Shown here one piece after another: positions 16,488 to 23,884 of a stretch of 43,631 nucleotides of DNA (position 1 is its first letter; each line of letters starts with the position of its first letter). The notes under the pieces are model-generated. The model did not search any database and was not told the origin of the DNA. It saw nothing but the letters and a program-made list of their open reading frames with translations. Position numbers and translations under genes: made by a program. The stretch spans positions 1 to 43,631 of the forward strand of contig JAGLYK010000004.1 of NCBI GenBank assembly GCA_023132255.1, in the 5' to 3' direction. Origin of the DNA: Candidatus Pacearchaeota archaeon. GTDB taxonomy: Archaea; Nanobdellota; Nanobdellia; Pacearchaeales; GW2011-AR1.

Positions 16488-18188
16488 TTACATTTTTTCC
16501 AAAGTTTCTATTCCTAAAAGATTCAAAGAGTTTTCTAAAACTTGTTTGAAAGATTTAACTAATGCCAGCCTGAATGATTCCTGTTCTGAGCCGATTACAG
16601 GACAGGCGTGATAGAATTCGTTGAAGATTTGCGCAAGCTGGTAAGAATAATTTGCAATCAGGGACGGGTTAAAGTTGTTGTAAGCATTTAAGACAACTTC
16701 GGGAAATTGTGAAAGTTTTTTTATTATTTTAATTTCAGTTTGATTTAATTGTTCTATTTTGAATTGTTTGTTTTTAGATTTTATCTTTCTCAAAATAGAA
16801 CCTGCACGAGCATAAGAATAAAGCATATAAGGTCCTGTGTCGCCTTCGAAATTAATTGAATCCTTTGGATTAAAAACCATGTCTCTCCTGACACCAACCT
16901 TTAATAAAAAATATTTTATAGAAGCCATGGCAATTTTCAGGCTTCTTGATTCAAGCTCTTTTTTAGAAAGTTTTTCCCTTGATTTTAATTCTTTTTCCAC
17001 GAGGCTTTTTACTTTTTCAATCAAATCATCTGCATCAACAACATTGCCTTCTCTTGATTTCATTTTTCCCTCAGGAAGATTAACCATCCCATAAGACAGA
17101 TGATATAAATTATTTGAAAAATCAACCCCCAGTTTTTTTAGGATTAAGAAAAGGATATTAAAATGATAGTCCTGCTCGTTTCCAGTTACATAAATAGATT
17201 TAGTTAATTTAAACTGCTTTGATTTTAGTTTGGCTAAATAAATATCCTGGGTTATGTAAACAGAAGTTCCATCAGGTCTTAATAAAAATTTTTTCTTTAA
17301 TTTTTCTTTATTTAATTTAATTGTTACCCCGGCTTTTTTCTCCTTTTTGAAAATACCTTTTTTAACACCTTCCATGATAATCTCCCTGCCTTTTTTATAA
17401 ATCTTACTTTCATAATATTCTTTGTCAAAAGCTATTCCAAATTTTTTATAAGTTTCATTAAATCCGTCTAAAGCCCATTTATTCATTTTACTCCATAAGA
17501 CTCTTGTTTCTTTATCTCCTTCCTCCCATTTTCTTAGTAAATCATGGGCTTCTTTTTCTAATTTCTTATTCTTTTTTAATTTCTTATTAAACAGAACATA
17601 ATAATCCCCGACAAAGTGATCTGATTTTATTGCTGGTTTCTTTTTTCTTCCATATTTCTGATAAGCCAACATTGATTTGCAGATATGGATTCCTCTGTCA
17701 TTATTTAAATTCGCCCTGATAACCTTTTCTCCATTGAATTCTAAGATTCTGGAAACACTTTCTCCCAAAGACATATTCCTCAGGTGTCCGAGATGCAGGG
17801 GCTTATTAGTATTAGGTGAAGGAAATTCAACCATTGTTTTGTTTCCCTTTCCTGTTGATAATTTTCCAAAATTATTTTTTTGCTTTAATATTTGACTGAC
17901 TAGATTTTCTGCGAAGATTTTTCTGTCAACAAAAAAATTAATATATGGACCAACTGTCTGAATATCCTCAAAAGCTGGAGGAGGGTTTCCAATTTTTGCT
18001 CTTAGCTGAATTGCAATTTCATCAGGTTCTTCTTTAAATTCATTAACTAAAAAAAAGCACGGAAAAGCATAATCTCCCATTTCTAGTGAAGGAGGGGTTT
18101 CCAGCAAATTAATTATCTCTTCCTTTTCAATTTTCACATTCTTTTCTTTCAAAGACTTTTGTAATATTTCTGCAATCAACTCTTTCAT
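16488..18188 (-). CDS. argS: Arginyl-tRNA synthetase
   Basis: Class I synthetase of 566 residues. The N-terminal Add1/ArgRS_N domain (about 1-95) precedes EFPSPNTNKPLHLGHLRN with HLGH at 132-135. The catalytic domain includes YITQDIYLAKLK and YVTGNEQDYHFNILF. KMKSREGN replaces a strict KMSKS loop, as is usual in this family. The C-terminal DALR anticodon domain holds TGPYMLYSYARAGSILRK. It charges tRNA-Arg. It is divergent from trxB, with only 33 bases between the two starts, so the promoters must overlap or both mRNAs are leaderless. Confidence 0.95.
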   Translation of the reverse strand: MKELIAEILQKSLKEKNVKIEKEEIINLLETPPSLEMGDYAFPCFFLVNEFKEEPDEIAIQLRAKIGNPPPAFEDIQTVGPYINFFVDRKIFAENLVSQILKQKNNFGKLSTGKGNKTMVEFPSPNTNKPLHLGHLRNMSLGESVSRILEFNGEKVIRANLNNDRGIHICKSMLAYQKYGRKKKPAIKSDHFVGDYYVLFNKKLKKNKKLEKEAHDLLRKWEEGDKETRVLWSKMNKWALDGFNETYKKFGIAFDKEYYESKIYKKGREIIMEGVKKGIFKKEKKAGVTIKLNKEKLKKKFLLRPDGTSVYITQDIYLAKLKSKQFKLTKSIYVTGNEQDYHFNILFLILKKLGVDFSNNLYHLSYGMVNLPEGKMKSREGNVVDADDLIEKVKSLVEKELKSREKLSKKELESRSLKIAMASIKYFLLKVGVRRDMVFNPKDSINFEGDTGPYMLYSYARAGSILRKIKSKNKQFKIEQLNQTEIKIIKKLSQFPEVVLNAYNNFNPSLIANYSYQLAQIFNEFYHACPVIGSEQESFRLALVKSFKQVLENSLNLLGIETLEKM

Positions 18189-18221
18189 AAACTTTATAAT
18201 ATATCTGTGTTTTTATATCTT

Positions 18222-19250
18222 ATGAAAATAAGTAAAACATATGACTTGATTATTATCGGTGCCGGGCCTGCGGGCTTGACTGCTGCATTGTATGCTGCAA
18301 GATATAAAGTAAATGTTTTAGTAATTGGAATGCTGCACGGAGGAACAGCAACAGAAGCACATAAGGTTTGTAATTTTCCTTCTTATGAAAATGTTGGCGG
18401 AGTTGAATTAATGCTGAAGATGATAAAACAGGTGAAGAATTTGAAAGTTGAAATAAAACAAGAGGAAGTTATTAATATTAACAGAAAAGATTTATTTAAA
18501 ATTGTGACGAACAAAGAAGAATATTCTTCCAAGAAAATAATTATCGCAACAGGTTCCAAGAGAATGAAGCTTGGTGTTGAAAGAGAGGAGGAGTTAACTG
18601 GAAAGGGGATTCATTATTGCACGACTTGTGATGCGGGTTTTTACAAAGCCAAGACTGTCGGGGTTGTCGGAGGGGGGAATGCTGCATTAACTTCTGCATT
18701 GCTTTTGGCGAAGATTGCAAAAAAGGTTTATGTTATTTATAGAAGGGATAAATTTTTCAAGGCAGAGCCAATGTGGGTTGATGAAGTTAAAAAAGAAAAG
18801 AAAATTGTTCCTGTTTTTAATTCAAAGGTTTTGGAGTTGATTGGAAAAAATAAACTTGAGGAAGTTGAAATAAAACAGGTTTATGCACCGCCTGGTGTAC
18901 CGCCTCACTACGTTCCCGGCGCGAGAACCTCTAACGAGGTACCCCCTGATACCCAAGGAGGGCACGAGAACCTGCAAGCAGGTATGCAGGGTGGAATACT
19001 CGGGGGCAAGAAAATAAAATTAGATGGTTTGTTTATTGAGATTGGGGGGATTTCAAATATTAAGCTGGCGAAGTTGCTTGGGATAAAACTGGAAAGGAAT
19101 TATATTAAAGTTGACAAGGAGCAGAAGACAAATGTCGAGGGTGTTTTTGCTGCGGGTGATGTTACAAATAATTGTTTGAAGCAAATTGTGACTGCATGCG
19201 GTGAGGGTGCTGTTGCTGGTTTTTCTGTTTTCAGGGATTTGAGGAAATAG
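18222..19250 (+). CDS. trxB: Thioredoxin reductase with in-frame palindromic insertion
   Basis: FAD- and NADPH-dependent flavoenzyme that reduces thioredoxin. FAD site GAGPAGLTAA (13-22), redox pair CTTC (133-136), NADPH site GGGNAALTSA with the YRRDKF basic loop, and the C-terminal GVFAAGDVTN FAD motif are all present. The family is about 305-320 aa; this one is 342 because of a Pro/Gly-rich insert of about 42 residues (near 222-263) encoded by a GC-rich element (18885-19010). The insert sits on a surface loop of the FAD domain between two strands, so activity may survive. I chose the ATG at 18222, five codons after an upstream ATG, because a TATA-like TTTATAATATA lies 26-30 bases before it. 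Confidence 0.9.
   Translation: MKISKTYDLIIIGAGPAGLTAALYAARYKVNVLVIGMLHGGTATEAHKVCNFPSYENVGGVELMLKMIKQVKNLKVEIKQEEVININRKDLFKIVTNKEEYSSKKIIIATGSKRMKLGVEREEELTGKGIHYCTTCDAGFYKAKTVGVVGGGNAALTSALLLAKIAKKVYVIYRRDKFFKAEPMWVDEVKKEKKIVPVFNSKVLELIGKNKLEEVEIKQVYAPPGVPPHYVPGARTSNEVPPDTQGGHENLQAGMQGGILGGKKIKLDGLFIEIGGISNIKLAKLLGIKLERNYIKVDKEQKTNVEGVFAAGDVTNNCLKQIVTACGEGAVAGFSVFRDLRK
18885..19010 (+). repeat. Coding palindromic element inside trxB (copy 1, nested)
   Basis: A GC-rich block in an AT-rich gene. It begins CACCGCCTGGTGTACC, contains AACCTCTAACGAGGT and AACCTGCAAGCAGGT hairpins each preceded by CGAGA, and ends TACTCGGGGGCAAG. Start and end match the elements at 19356, 37799 and 41823. It keeps the reading frame (length 126, divisible by 3). 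The two AACCT hairpins suggest one element nested in another. Confidence 0.75.
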
Positions 19251-19284
19251 GAAGTTTTATAATAGTGGTTTTTTCCTGAAGATT

Positions 19285-19566
19285 ATGGAAAAAATAAATA
19301 AAGATAATCTTGAAAAGGCGTTGGATAATAAAGAATCTGTTCCGCAGATTTCAAAGGCACCACAGGCGTACCCCGAAGAATCTTCTGCGAAGATTCTTAC
19401 TGAGGGCAAGGAAGAAATCGGGTTTCACAAAGGTGCGTTGAATACTTTGGTGAGTGAAAGAAATGAGTTGTTTAAGATGATGCAAAATGTTGAGGGAATT
19501 ATGCAGGCGCATTTGAAAAGGCTTGAAGAACTTGGTGTGAAGATTCAAACTCAAGAAAAGAAGTGA
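19285..19566 (+). CDS. Small coiled-coil protein with palindromic insertion, 93 aa
   Basis: Unknown function. The C-terminal half (residues about 46-93) is a heptad-rich helix (ALNTLVSERNELFKMMQNVE...AHLKRLEELGVKI). The N-terminal half includes an insert near residues 24-42 (APQAYPEESSAKILTEGK) encoded by a GC-rich palindrome. No signal peptide. A TATA-like GTTTTATAATA lies about 26 bases before ATG. It follows trxB on the same strand but has its own promoter. Confidence 0.6.
   Translation: MEKINKDNLEKALDNKESVPQISKAPQAYPEESSAKILTEGKEEIGFHKGALNTLVSERNELFKMMQNVEGIMQAHLKRLEELGVKIQTQEKK
19356..19410 (+). repeat. Coding palindromic element (copy 2)
   Basis: GGCACCACAGGCGTACCCCG, then the perfect palindrome AAGAATCTTC-TGC-GAAGATTCTT, then ACTGAGGGCAAG. 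Flanks match the copy at 41823-41880 almost exactly while the inner stem differs but still pairs. Confidence 0.8.
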
Positions 19567-19634
19567 TTCTAAAGATTTTTATTGTAGTTTCAGAGGACAA
19601 TAATCTTTAAAAATTAAGAATAAATAGTTTGAAA

Positions 19635-19883
19635 ATGGTTTGGACAAGAAATGAAATTAGGGAATATCAACCAAGAGATAATGAAAAGTTGATTAAATTA
19701 TATAGGAGGAATAATCTGTCTACAGAAGATCCAGAGGGTATAGCAAAATTCTTGGCAGAAAATTATTTAGGTTTCACAATGACTGACCATGATTTAGTGA
19801 TGAGAAAAGCAGCAAATGAAGGAAGACCTGCTACTTTAAATTTTATGGAAGATATGGCTATTGGTTTTCTAGAGAAAGAATAA
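19635..19883 (+). CDS. Hypothetical protein, 82 aa
   Basis: Starts MVWTRNEIREYQPRDN. No known domain recognised; the sequence is charged, with an HTH-sized helical stretch (DPEGIAKFLAENYLGFT). I use the ATG at 19635, not the TTG two codons upstream, because a TATA-like TTTAAAAATTAA lies about 26 bases before it. Single gene before tRNA-Leu. Confidence 0.5.
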   Translation: MVWTRNEIREYQPRDNEKLIKLYRRNNLSTEDPEGIAKFLAENYLGFTMTDHDLVMRKAANEGRPATLNFMEDMAIGFLEKE

Positions 19884-19916
19884 TTTTATAAATTAGTTCT
19901 ATTTTAATTTTATTAT

Positions 19917-20049
19917 GCGAGGGTGCTGGAGTGGTCAAACAGGCAGCCCTTAAGCGCTGAAACTTTCAGTTTCACATTCTCCTCTTTCAGAGAAAGCGAA
20001 GAAAGGCTGTAGCTTAGTGCTTGCGCAGGTTCAAATCCTGTCCCTCGCA
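19917..20049 (+). tRNA. tRNA-Leu(UAA) with 49-base intron
   Basis: Acceptor GCGAGGG/CCCTCGC with discriminator A; anticodon stem CAGCC (19944-19948) with GGCTG (20005-20009); anticodon TAA at 19951-19953; T-arm CAGG-TTCAAAT-CCTG. The intron (19955-20003) lies between positions 37 and 38 and can form a CTGAAA/TTTCAG hairpin. The long variable arm supports Leu. A TATA-like TTTATAAATT lies about 26-30 bases upstream. Confidence 0.92.
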
Positions 20050-20052
20050 TTT

Positions 20053-20249
20053 GAAGGAAACCTAAGCGGTTTCCTCTCACACTCCTTCCCTTCTTGTTCA
20101 GGTGGGCGATTTCTTTACGACTCCCGACTTCGCACGGGGATTTATTTTCATTTGTCCCTACCATCCCACTGGGATGACTCAACTTTGTTGAGCCTCGGAA
20201 ATCGCTCGCACTCGACGGAAATCGCATAGTGGGGAACCCTTGGTTCCCT
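20053..20249 (+). repeat. Cluster of nested palindromic repeats behind tRNA-Leu
   Basis: No gene. Starting three bases after the tRNA: GGAAACC-TAAGC-GGTTTCC hairpin, CTCACAC-CC-TCC and TTCTTGTTCAGGTGGGCG, then GCGATTTCTTTAC, which can pair with GGAAATCGC at 20216-20224. Smaller palindromes are inside: CCCGACTTCGCACGGG, ATCCCACTGGGAT, CTCAACTTTGTTGAG, and GGGAACCCTTGGTTCCC at the end. The outer parts match the tandem repeats behind the SRP RNA (36446-36702). Confidence 0.75.
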
Positions 20250-20408
20250 TTTCGCCACCACCTTAAAATACTCCGTAACATTTATATAGTCTAGAAATAT
20301 CTTATTTTTGTAGGAGGCATTAACTTCGGTTTTTGTTGGATGCTTCGGTATTCTTTCTCCTACACTATTTTTTAAATATCTATTTCATATATTTTCTATG
20401 AAAAAAAA
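20250..20408 (+). repeat. 159-bp direct repeat, copy 1
   Basis: Matches 20467-20625 (offset 217) with one difference (G at 20342, A at 20559). The copy spans a promoter, a structured region and the start of a reading frame. In copy 1 the ATG (20398) leads only to MKKNF and stop, in copy 2 the homologous ATG opens the nuclease gene. Confidence 0.9.
20308..20373 (+). ncRNA. Candidate small structured RNA, copy 1
   Basis: A TATA-like ATTTATATA (20279-20287) sits about 26-30 bases before the outer stem GTAGGAG (20310-20316) / CTCCTAC (20357-20363). Inside are a short AAC-TTCG-GTT hairpin and a GGATGC-TTCG-GTATTC hairpin, making a three-way junction. ATTTTTT at 20367-20373 follows as an archaeal-style T-run terminator. 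No known RNA family recognised. Function unknown. Confidence 0.5.
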
Positions 20409-20466
20409 CTTTTAAGACTTCTCGTCCCATGAAAATTAAGAGGACGATTTTTCGTACAACACCTTA

Positions 20467-20625
20467 TTTCGCCACCACCTTAAAATACTCCGTAACATTT
20501 ATATAGTCTAGAAATATCTTATTTTTGTAGGAGGCATTAACTTCGGTTTTTGTTGGATACTTCGGTATTCTTTCTCCTACACTATTTTTTAAATATCTAT
20601 TTCATATATTTTCTATGAAAAAAAA
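20467..20625 (+). repeat. 159-bp direct repeat, copy 2
   Basis: Partner of 20250-20408; ends inside the first codons of the nuclease gene at 20615. The 58 bases between the copies (20409-20466) hold a broken hairpin-like stretch and no gene. Confidence 0.9.
20525..20590 (+). ncRNA. Candidate small structured RNA, copy 2
   Basis: Same promoter, outer stem (20527-20533 with 20574-20580), two TTCG-capped hairpins and T-run as copy 1. The only change (G to A at 20559) turns a G-U pair of the second hairpin into A-U, keeping the fold. It ends before the nuclease gene's own TATA-like TTTTTAAATA, so it is probably a separate transcript rather than a leader. Confidence 0.5.
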
Positions 20626-21388
20626 TGTTATTGTTCTAATTGGTTTGATTATTATTTTATTCGCAGTGAATTATTCTTTTTTAGATTCTTTGTTGATTAA
20701 TCTTTTTGATGAAGGAGAAGTTGTAATTGTTGAAAAAGTTATTGACGGGGACACGATTGTTGCGGGAAAGGTTTCTGTAAGATTGCTGGGGATTAATTCT
20801 CCTGAAAGAAAAGAGCAGTACTATGAGGAAGCCAGGGAATTTTTAGAGGACGCTGTTCTTAATAAGACCGTGATACTTAAGTTTGGAAAGGAAAAGCAGG
20901 ACAAGTATAACAGAACTCTTGCGTATGTTTTTGTCGGGAATAAAAATTTGAATCTGGAAATGGTGAAAAATGGTTTTGCTAATTTTTATTTTCCTTCTGG
21001 GAGGGATGTTTATTATGATGATTTTAAGAGCGCATGGGAAGAGTGCGAGGAGAATTTATGTGAAAGGTCTGCAGATGAATGTGCTGATTGTATTGAGTTG
21101 GAAGAATTTGATTATGAAAATGAAATCGTTGTTTTTTATAACAAGTGTGATTTTGACTGCGAGTTGACTGAATGGGAAATTAAAGATGAGGGCAGAAAGA
21201 GTTTTGTGTTTCCTGAGTTTGTTTTGGGGGTGGGGAAAAATGTCAAGGTGATTGTTTCCGAGGAGGATGTTGTTGATAATCAGGAGGAGGTATTTTGGAG
21301 GAGAAAGGATTATGTCTGGACAGATTCAGGGGACACTTTGTTTTTGCGGGACAGCAAGGGGAAGCTGGTTTTATGGGAGAATTATTGA
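20615..21388 (+). CDS. Secreted or membrane-tethered thermonuclease with lamin-tail domain, 257 aa
   Basis: N-terminal hydrophobic segment (residues 4-20) as signal peptide or anchor. The staphylococcal-nuclease fold follows: VIDGDTI (42-48), Arg56 in VRLLGINSPE with Glu64, and Arg100 in KYNRTLAYV match the catalytic Asp/Arg/Glu/Arg set. A short acidic Cys-containing linker (about 143-165) leads to a lamin-tail-like beta-sandwich (EIVVFYNKCDFDCELTEWEIKDEG ... DSGDTLFLRD, split here by residue about 190). It probably cuts extracellular DNA or RNA for nucleotide uptake. A TATA-like run about 26 bases before ATG suggests a leaderless mRNA. The gene end overlaps the convergent wHTH gene by 7 bases. 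Confidence 0.85.
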   Translation: MKKNVIVLIGLIIILFAVNYSFLDSLLINLFDEGEVVIVEKVIDGDTIVAGKVSVRLLGINSPERKEQYYEEAREFLEDAVLNKTVILKFGKEKQDKYNRTLAYVFVGNKNLNLEMVKNGFANFYFPSGRDVYYDDFKSAWEECEENLCERSADECADCIELEEFDYENEIVVFYNKCDFDCELTEWEIKDEGRKSFVFPEFVLGVGKNVKVIVSEEDVVDNQEEVFWRRKDYVWTDSGDTLFLRDSKGKLVLWENY

Positions 21389-21684
21389 GCAATAATAACT
21401 TTTTTCTTTGGCATAATAATCTCATCAAAAACTTCAATCAATTTTTTAACAAAAAGGTTAGCAATATTCAACTTAAATAATTTAGCGTTTCCTATTTGTC
21501 TTGTTGGAGTTATAATTTTTGCATTTAACAAATCCTCCCAAATTCTAAATAAAGTTGTTCTCCCTATTTCAGCTCCTTCTGCAATATCGCTTATGCTATA
21601 ATCTAATTCCCTTCCCTCAATGAGAAATTCCAACACTCTTATTTTTGGAGTGTCTCCCAAAGTTTGCCTAAATAATGTTTCCAT
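21382..21684 (-). CDS. Winged-helix transcriptional regulator, 100 aa
   Basis: A compact winged-helix protein: LGDTPKIRVLEFLIEG (helix 1), YSISDIAEGAEIGRTTLFRIWEDLLNAKII with recognition helix near residues 40-55, and a wing TPTRQIGNAKLFKLN. It ends in a basic helix. It resembles ArsR/MarR-type archaeal regulators but I cannot assign a family. The upstream region on the minus strand has two GGAACA-T-like direct repeats (about 21708-21738) flanking the TATA-like TTTATAAATTA, a possible autoregulatory operator. Confidence 0.7.
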   Translation of the reverse strand: METLFRQTLGDTPKIRVLEFLIEGRELDYSISDIAEGAEIGRTTLFRIWEDLLNAKIITPTRQIGNAKLFKLNIANLFVKKLIEVFDEIIMPKKKVIIAQ

Positions 21685-21785
21685 ATATATTCATTAATTT
21701 ACTAATTTATAAATGTTCCTATTTTGAAACATTAGTGTTCCTTGATAATCCAAACTTTTAATAATACATAATTATCTAATACACA

Positions 21786-22049
21786 ATGAATGAAGAATTA
21801 AAAGAGGTGATTATGAAAAGATTCCTCAGGAAATTACTTAATTTGAACATATGGGGAGGCAGGCATACAGAACTTAAAAATTTACAAAAAGCTTTGCCTT
21901 CGCATTTGCGTGGAAGCAAAGAAACTAAAAAAGCCATAAAAGAATTAATAAAAAAGAGATTTTTAAATATAAAACCTTCAACTGGCGAAAAACATGTTTC
22001 TCTTAACAGCCACAAACAAAAAGAAATTTATGAATTTTTGGATAGATAA
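21786..22049 (+). CDS. Small helical DNA-binding-like protein, 87 aa
   Basis: The sequence IWGGRHTELKNLQKALPSHLRG, KETKKAIKELIKKRFLN and HVSLNSHKQKEIYEFL reads like a short winged-helix domain: helix, helix, then a two-strand wing (FLNIKPSTGEKHVSLN). It is basic and has no signal peptide. Divergent from the wHTH gene, with 101 bases between. Exact family not recognised. Confidence 0.55.
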   Translation: MNEELKEVIMKRFLRKLLNLNIWGGRHTELKNLQKALPSHLRGSKETKKAIKELIKKRFLNIKPSTGEKHVSLNSHKQKEIYEFLDR

Positions 22050-22063
22050 TTTTTTCTTTTCTC

Positions 22064-22122
22064 TCTTTCATCAATTCCAAGTAATGACAAAAACATATTT
22101 CCCGACGACAATAATGTTTATG
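22064..22122 (+). promoter_or_regulatory. Shared promoter box, copy 1
   Basis: CAATTCCAAGTAATGACAAA followed by ACATATTTCCCGACGACAAT and AATGTTTATG. Here a separate TATA-like CTTATAAT (about 22129-22136) lies 26 bases before the NYN gene start, so the box is about 15 bases further from the gene than in the other copies. Confidence 0.7.
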
Positions 22123-22156
22123 CAAAAACTTATAATCTCTTTTTCTATATGATTTT

Positions 22157-22675
22157 ATGAAAAAAACAAGAGTTTCAATTTTTATTGATGGCAGCAATCT
22201 TTATAATAATTTAAAACAATATAAAATAAATAAAAAATTTCAGGAGATAATTGAAGTTTTAGTAAAAGAGGGGGATATTGCAGATATTTTTTATTATACT
22301 GCTTCTCTTGATATAACTTTTAATGAAGAAAAATATTGGAAACACCAAAGATTTTTAGGGAAACTCCGAGAGATTCCAAAGTTTAATGTGGTTCTTTGCA
22401 CACTCAAAAAATCAATTGAGAAAGGCGGCTCAACAAAATTTACAATAAAAGGTGATGATGTTTGCCTTGCAAATGATTTAATTAAAGGAGCATATGAGGA
22501 TTTATACGACATAGCAATAATAGTAAGTGGGGATGAAGATTTTATTCCTGCAATTAAAACTGTGCAAACATTAAATAAAAAAGTGATAAATGCATTTTTT
22601 CATAAAAGTTCTTCTAATGCATTAAGAAGTATTTGTAATAATTGTATTAATTTAGGAAAAGAGTTGAAGAAATAA
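22157..22675 (+). CDS. NYN/LabA-type PIN-fold ribonuclease, 172 aa
   Basis: The product starts with VSIFIDGSNLYNNL (6-19), carrying the first catalytic Asp, and has KGDDVCLANDLIKGAYEDLYDIAIIVSGDEDFIPAI split over residues about 98-133; the second and third acidic sites (GDD, SGDEDF) complete the NYN metal site. NYN proteins (DUF88, LabA-like) cut RNA. It is led by the same promoter box as the surface proteins behind it, so it may belong to their regulon and act on their mRNAs (inference). Length is normal for a one-domain NYN protein. Confidence 0.85.
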   Translation: MKKTRVSIFIDGSNLYNNLKQYKINKKFQEIIEVLVKEGDIADIFYYTASLDITFNEEKYWKHQRFLGKLREIPKFNVVLCTLKKSIEKGGSTKFTIKGDDVCLANDLIKGAYEDLYDIAIIVSGDEDFIPAIKTVQTLNKKVINAFFHKSSSNALRSICNNCINLGKELKK

Positions 22676-22682
22676 ATATAAA

Positions 22683-22713
22683 GGGCCCGGCATTGCCCGA
22701 AGACCATACCGGG
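22683..22713. repeat. GC-rich palindrome between genes
   Basis: GGGCCCGG ... ACCGGGG with internal GGGC/GCCC; the outer CCCGG/CCGGG arms can pair. It stands out in an AT-rich gap after the NYN gene. No T-run follows, so it is more like a REP-type element than a terminator. Related in style, not in sequence, to the other palindromes here. Confidence 0.4.
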
Positions 22714-22778
22714 GAATATATTAATATTATTACAAAATTAAACTATTTAAAACCTTTGCTTTTACTTTTCCTAAATCC

Positions 22779-22840
22779 TGTTTCATCAATCCCAAGTAAT
22801 AACAAAAAAATAGTTTCCCGACGACAATAATATTTATAAA
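22779..22840 (+). promoter_or_regulatory. Shared promoter box, copy 2
   Basis: TTTCATCAATCCCAAGTAAT, AACAAAAAAATAGTTTCCCG, ACGACAATAATATTTATAAA. The TATA box (22831-22840) lies about 26 bases before the ATG at 22862. Confidence 0.8.
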
Positions 22841-22861
22841 GGAGGTTATAAATAATAAAAT

Positions 22862-23734
22862 ATGAAGAAAACACACTTAATTTTAGGCGTTCTTGTTTTT
22901 GCTCTTTTAGCCATGCCTTTTGCATTGGCAGATACTCTTTCAATTGGAAGTGACGATAATGTAGAATGGTCTGCTGACGGTGTTGATTGGTATCCAGCAT
23001 ATAATACATGGGTTCATCCTGCTTGGCCAAGTATTTATGGCGCTTCATGGATTTGGAGAACATCTCAAACAGACCCTGCTGAGGAATATGCTAATGTTCC
23101 AGATGGGGGATGGTATTTTAGAAAAACTTTTGATATTCCCGGATGTGTTGATGAAGAGAATCTTGTAGGAACAGTAACTGCTGCTGCAGATAATTCTTAT
23201 GAAATGTATTTTAATGGGGCTTATGTAGATGGCAGAGGTACTATGGATAAAAATGGTCCAGATGCTCAAAGTTGGAGATTAAAACAAACTTCTGATCTTA
23301 CAGGGTTAGTTAATGGAGAGAATGAAATTCTTTTTAGAGCACTAAACTATTATAGTCATGGTAGTTATTCAAGTAATCCAGCTGGTTTAATTTTCCAAAT
23401 AGAAGTTGAATTTGAAGAGGATTATGATGATGATGGTATTTGTGGAGGAGATATAGATATGTGTTTAGATACAAAGGAAGACACTCCCTTAAGACTTGGA
23501 ACAAACAGATGGATTTGGGACGGAACAGAATGGATAACAGGAGAACTAAAAGGCAAAGGAGTAGGTCCCAAAAAATCATTCACTATACAAGACACACATG
23601 GATGCAGTTGTGAACAAATCTTAGATTATCTTCATGAAAACTATCCAGAAGAATACGGGAAGATGAAAGGACATAGGAAGTTTGGTTGTAGCTCAAGCGT
23701 GATGGATGCATTCTTGGAACTAACATCTGAATAA
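22862..23734 (+). CDS. Secreted galactose-binding-like protein with GCSCEQIL module, 290 aa
   Basis: Signal peptide (1-23, ending FALA) then a beta-sandwich of the galactose-binding type: WIWRT, WYFRKTFDIPG, and ADNSYEMYFNGAYVDG, the pattern seen in carbohydrate-binding jelly rolls. Next is an acidic Ca-binding-like stretch EDYDDDGICGGDIDMCLDT (TSP3-like, near 184-202) and a C-terminal module with HGCSCEQILDYL and GHRKFGCSS, which I know from other DPANN and candidate-phylum secreted proteins but which has no assigned role. No membrane anchor. A GGAGGT (22841-22846) lies 15 bases before ATG, but the TATA box is directly upstream of it, so the mRNA may start at the ATG and lack it. Confidence 0.7.
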   Translation: MKKTHLILGVLVFALLAMPFALADTLSIGSDDNVEWSADGVDWYPAYNTWVHPAWPSIYGASWIWRTSQTDPAEEYANVPDGGWYFRKTFDIPGCVDEENLVGTVTAAADNSYEMYFNGAYVDGRGTMDKNGPDAQSWRLKQTSDLTGLVNGENEILFRALNYYSHGSYSSNPAGLIFQIEVEFEEDYDDDGICGGDIDMCLDTKEDTPLRLGTNRWIWDGTEWITGELKGKGVGPKKSFTIQDTHGCSCEQILDYLHENYPEEYGKMKGHRKFGCSSSVMDAFLELTSE

Positions 23735-23805
23735 AACTTTTATTTTTCTCTTTTTCTTTTTTATTTATTTTTAATTTTTATTTTGAAATTAATTTCAAAT
23801 TCTTT

Positions 23806-23862
23806 TCATTTATTTTAAGTAATAACAAAAAATAGTTTCTCGACGACAATAATATTTATAAA
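23806..23862 (+). promoter_or_regulatory. Shared promoter box, copy 3
   Basis: TTTATTTTAAGTAATAACAA, AAAATAGTTTCTCGACGACA, ATAATATTTATAAAG. TATA box 23853-23861, about 26 bases before the ATG at 23885. Confidence 0.8.
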
Positions 23863-23884
23863 GAATTTAATTCTTAATTTTATT

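Noticed and set aside
19913-20281. 122-codon minus-strand ORF
   Set aside because: It is antisense to tRNA-Leu and the palindromic cluster, with no protein-like features.
20250-20625. Insertion sequence
   Set aside because: Direct repeat only, with no transposase gene and no terminal inverted repeats.
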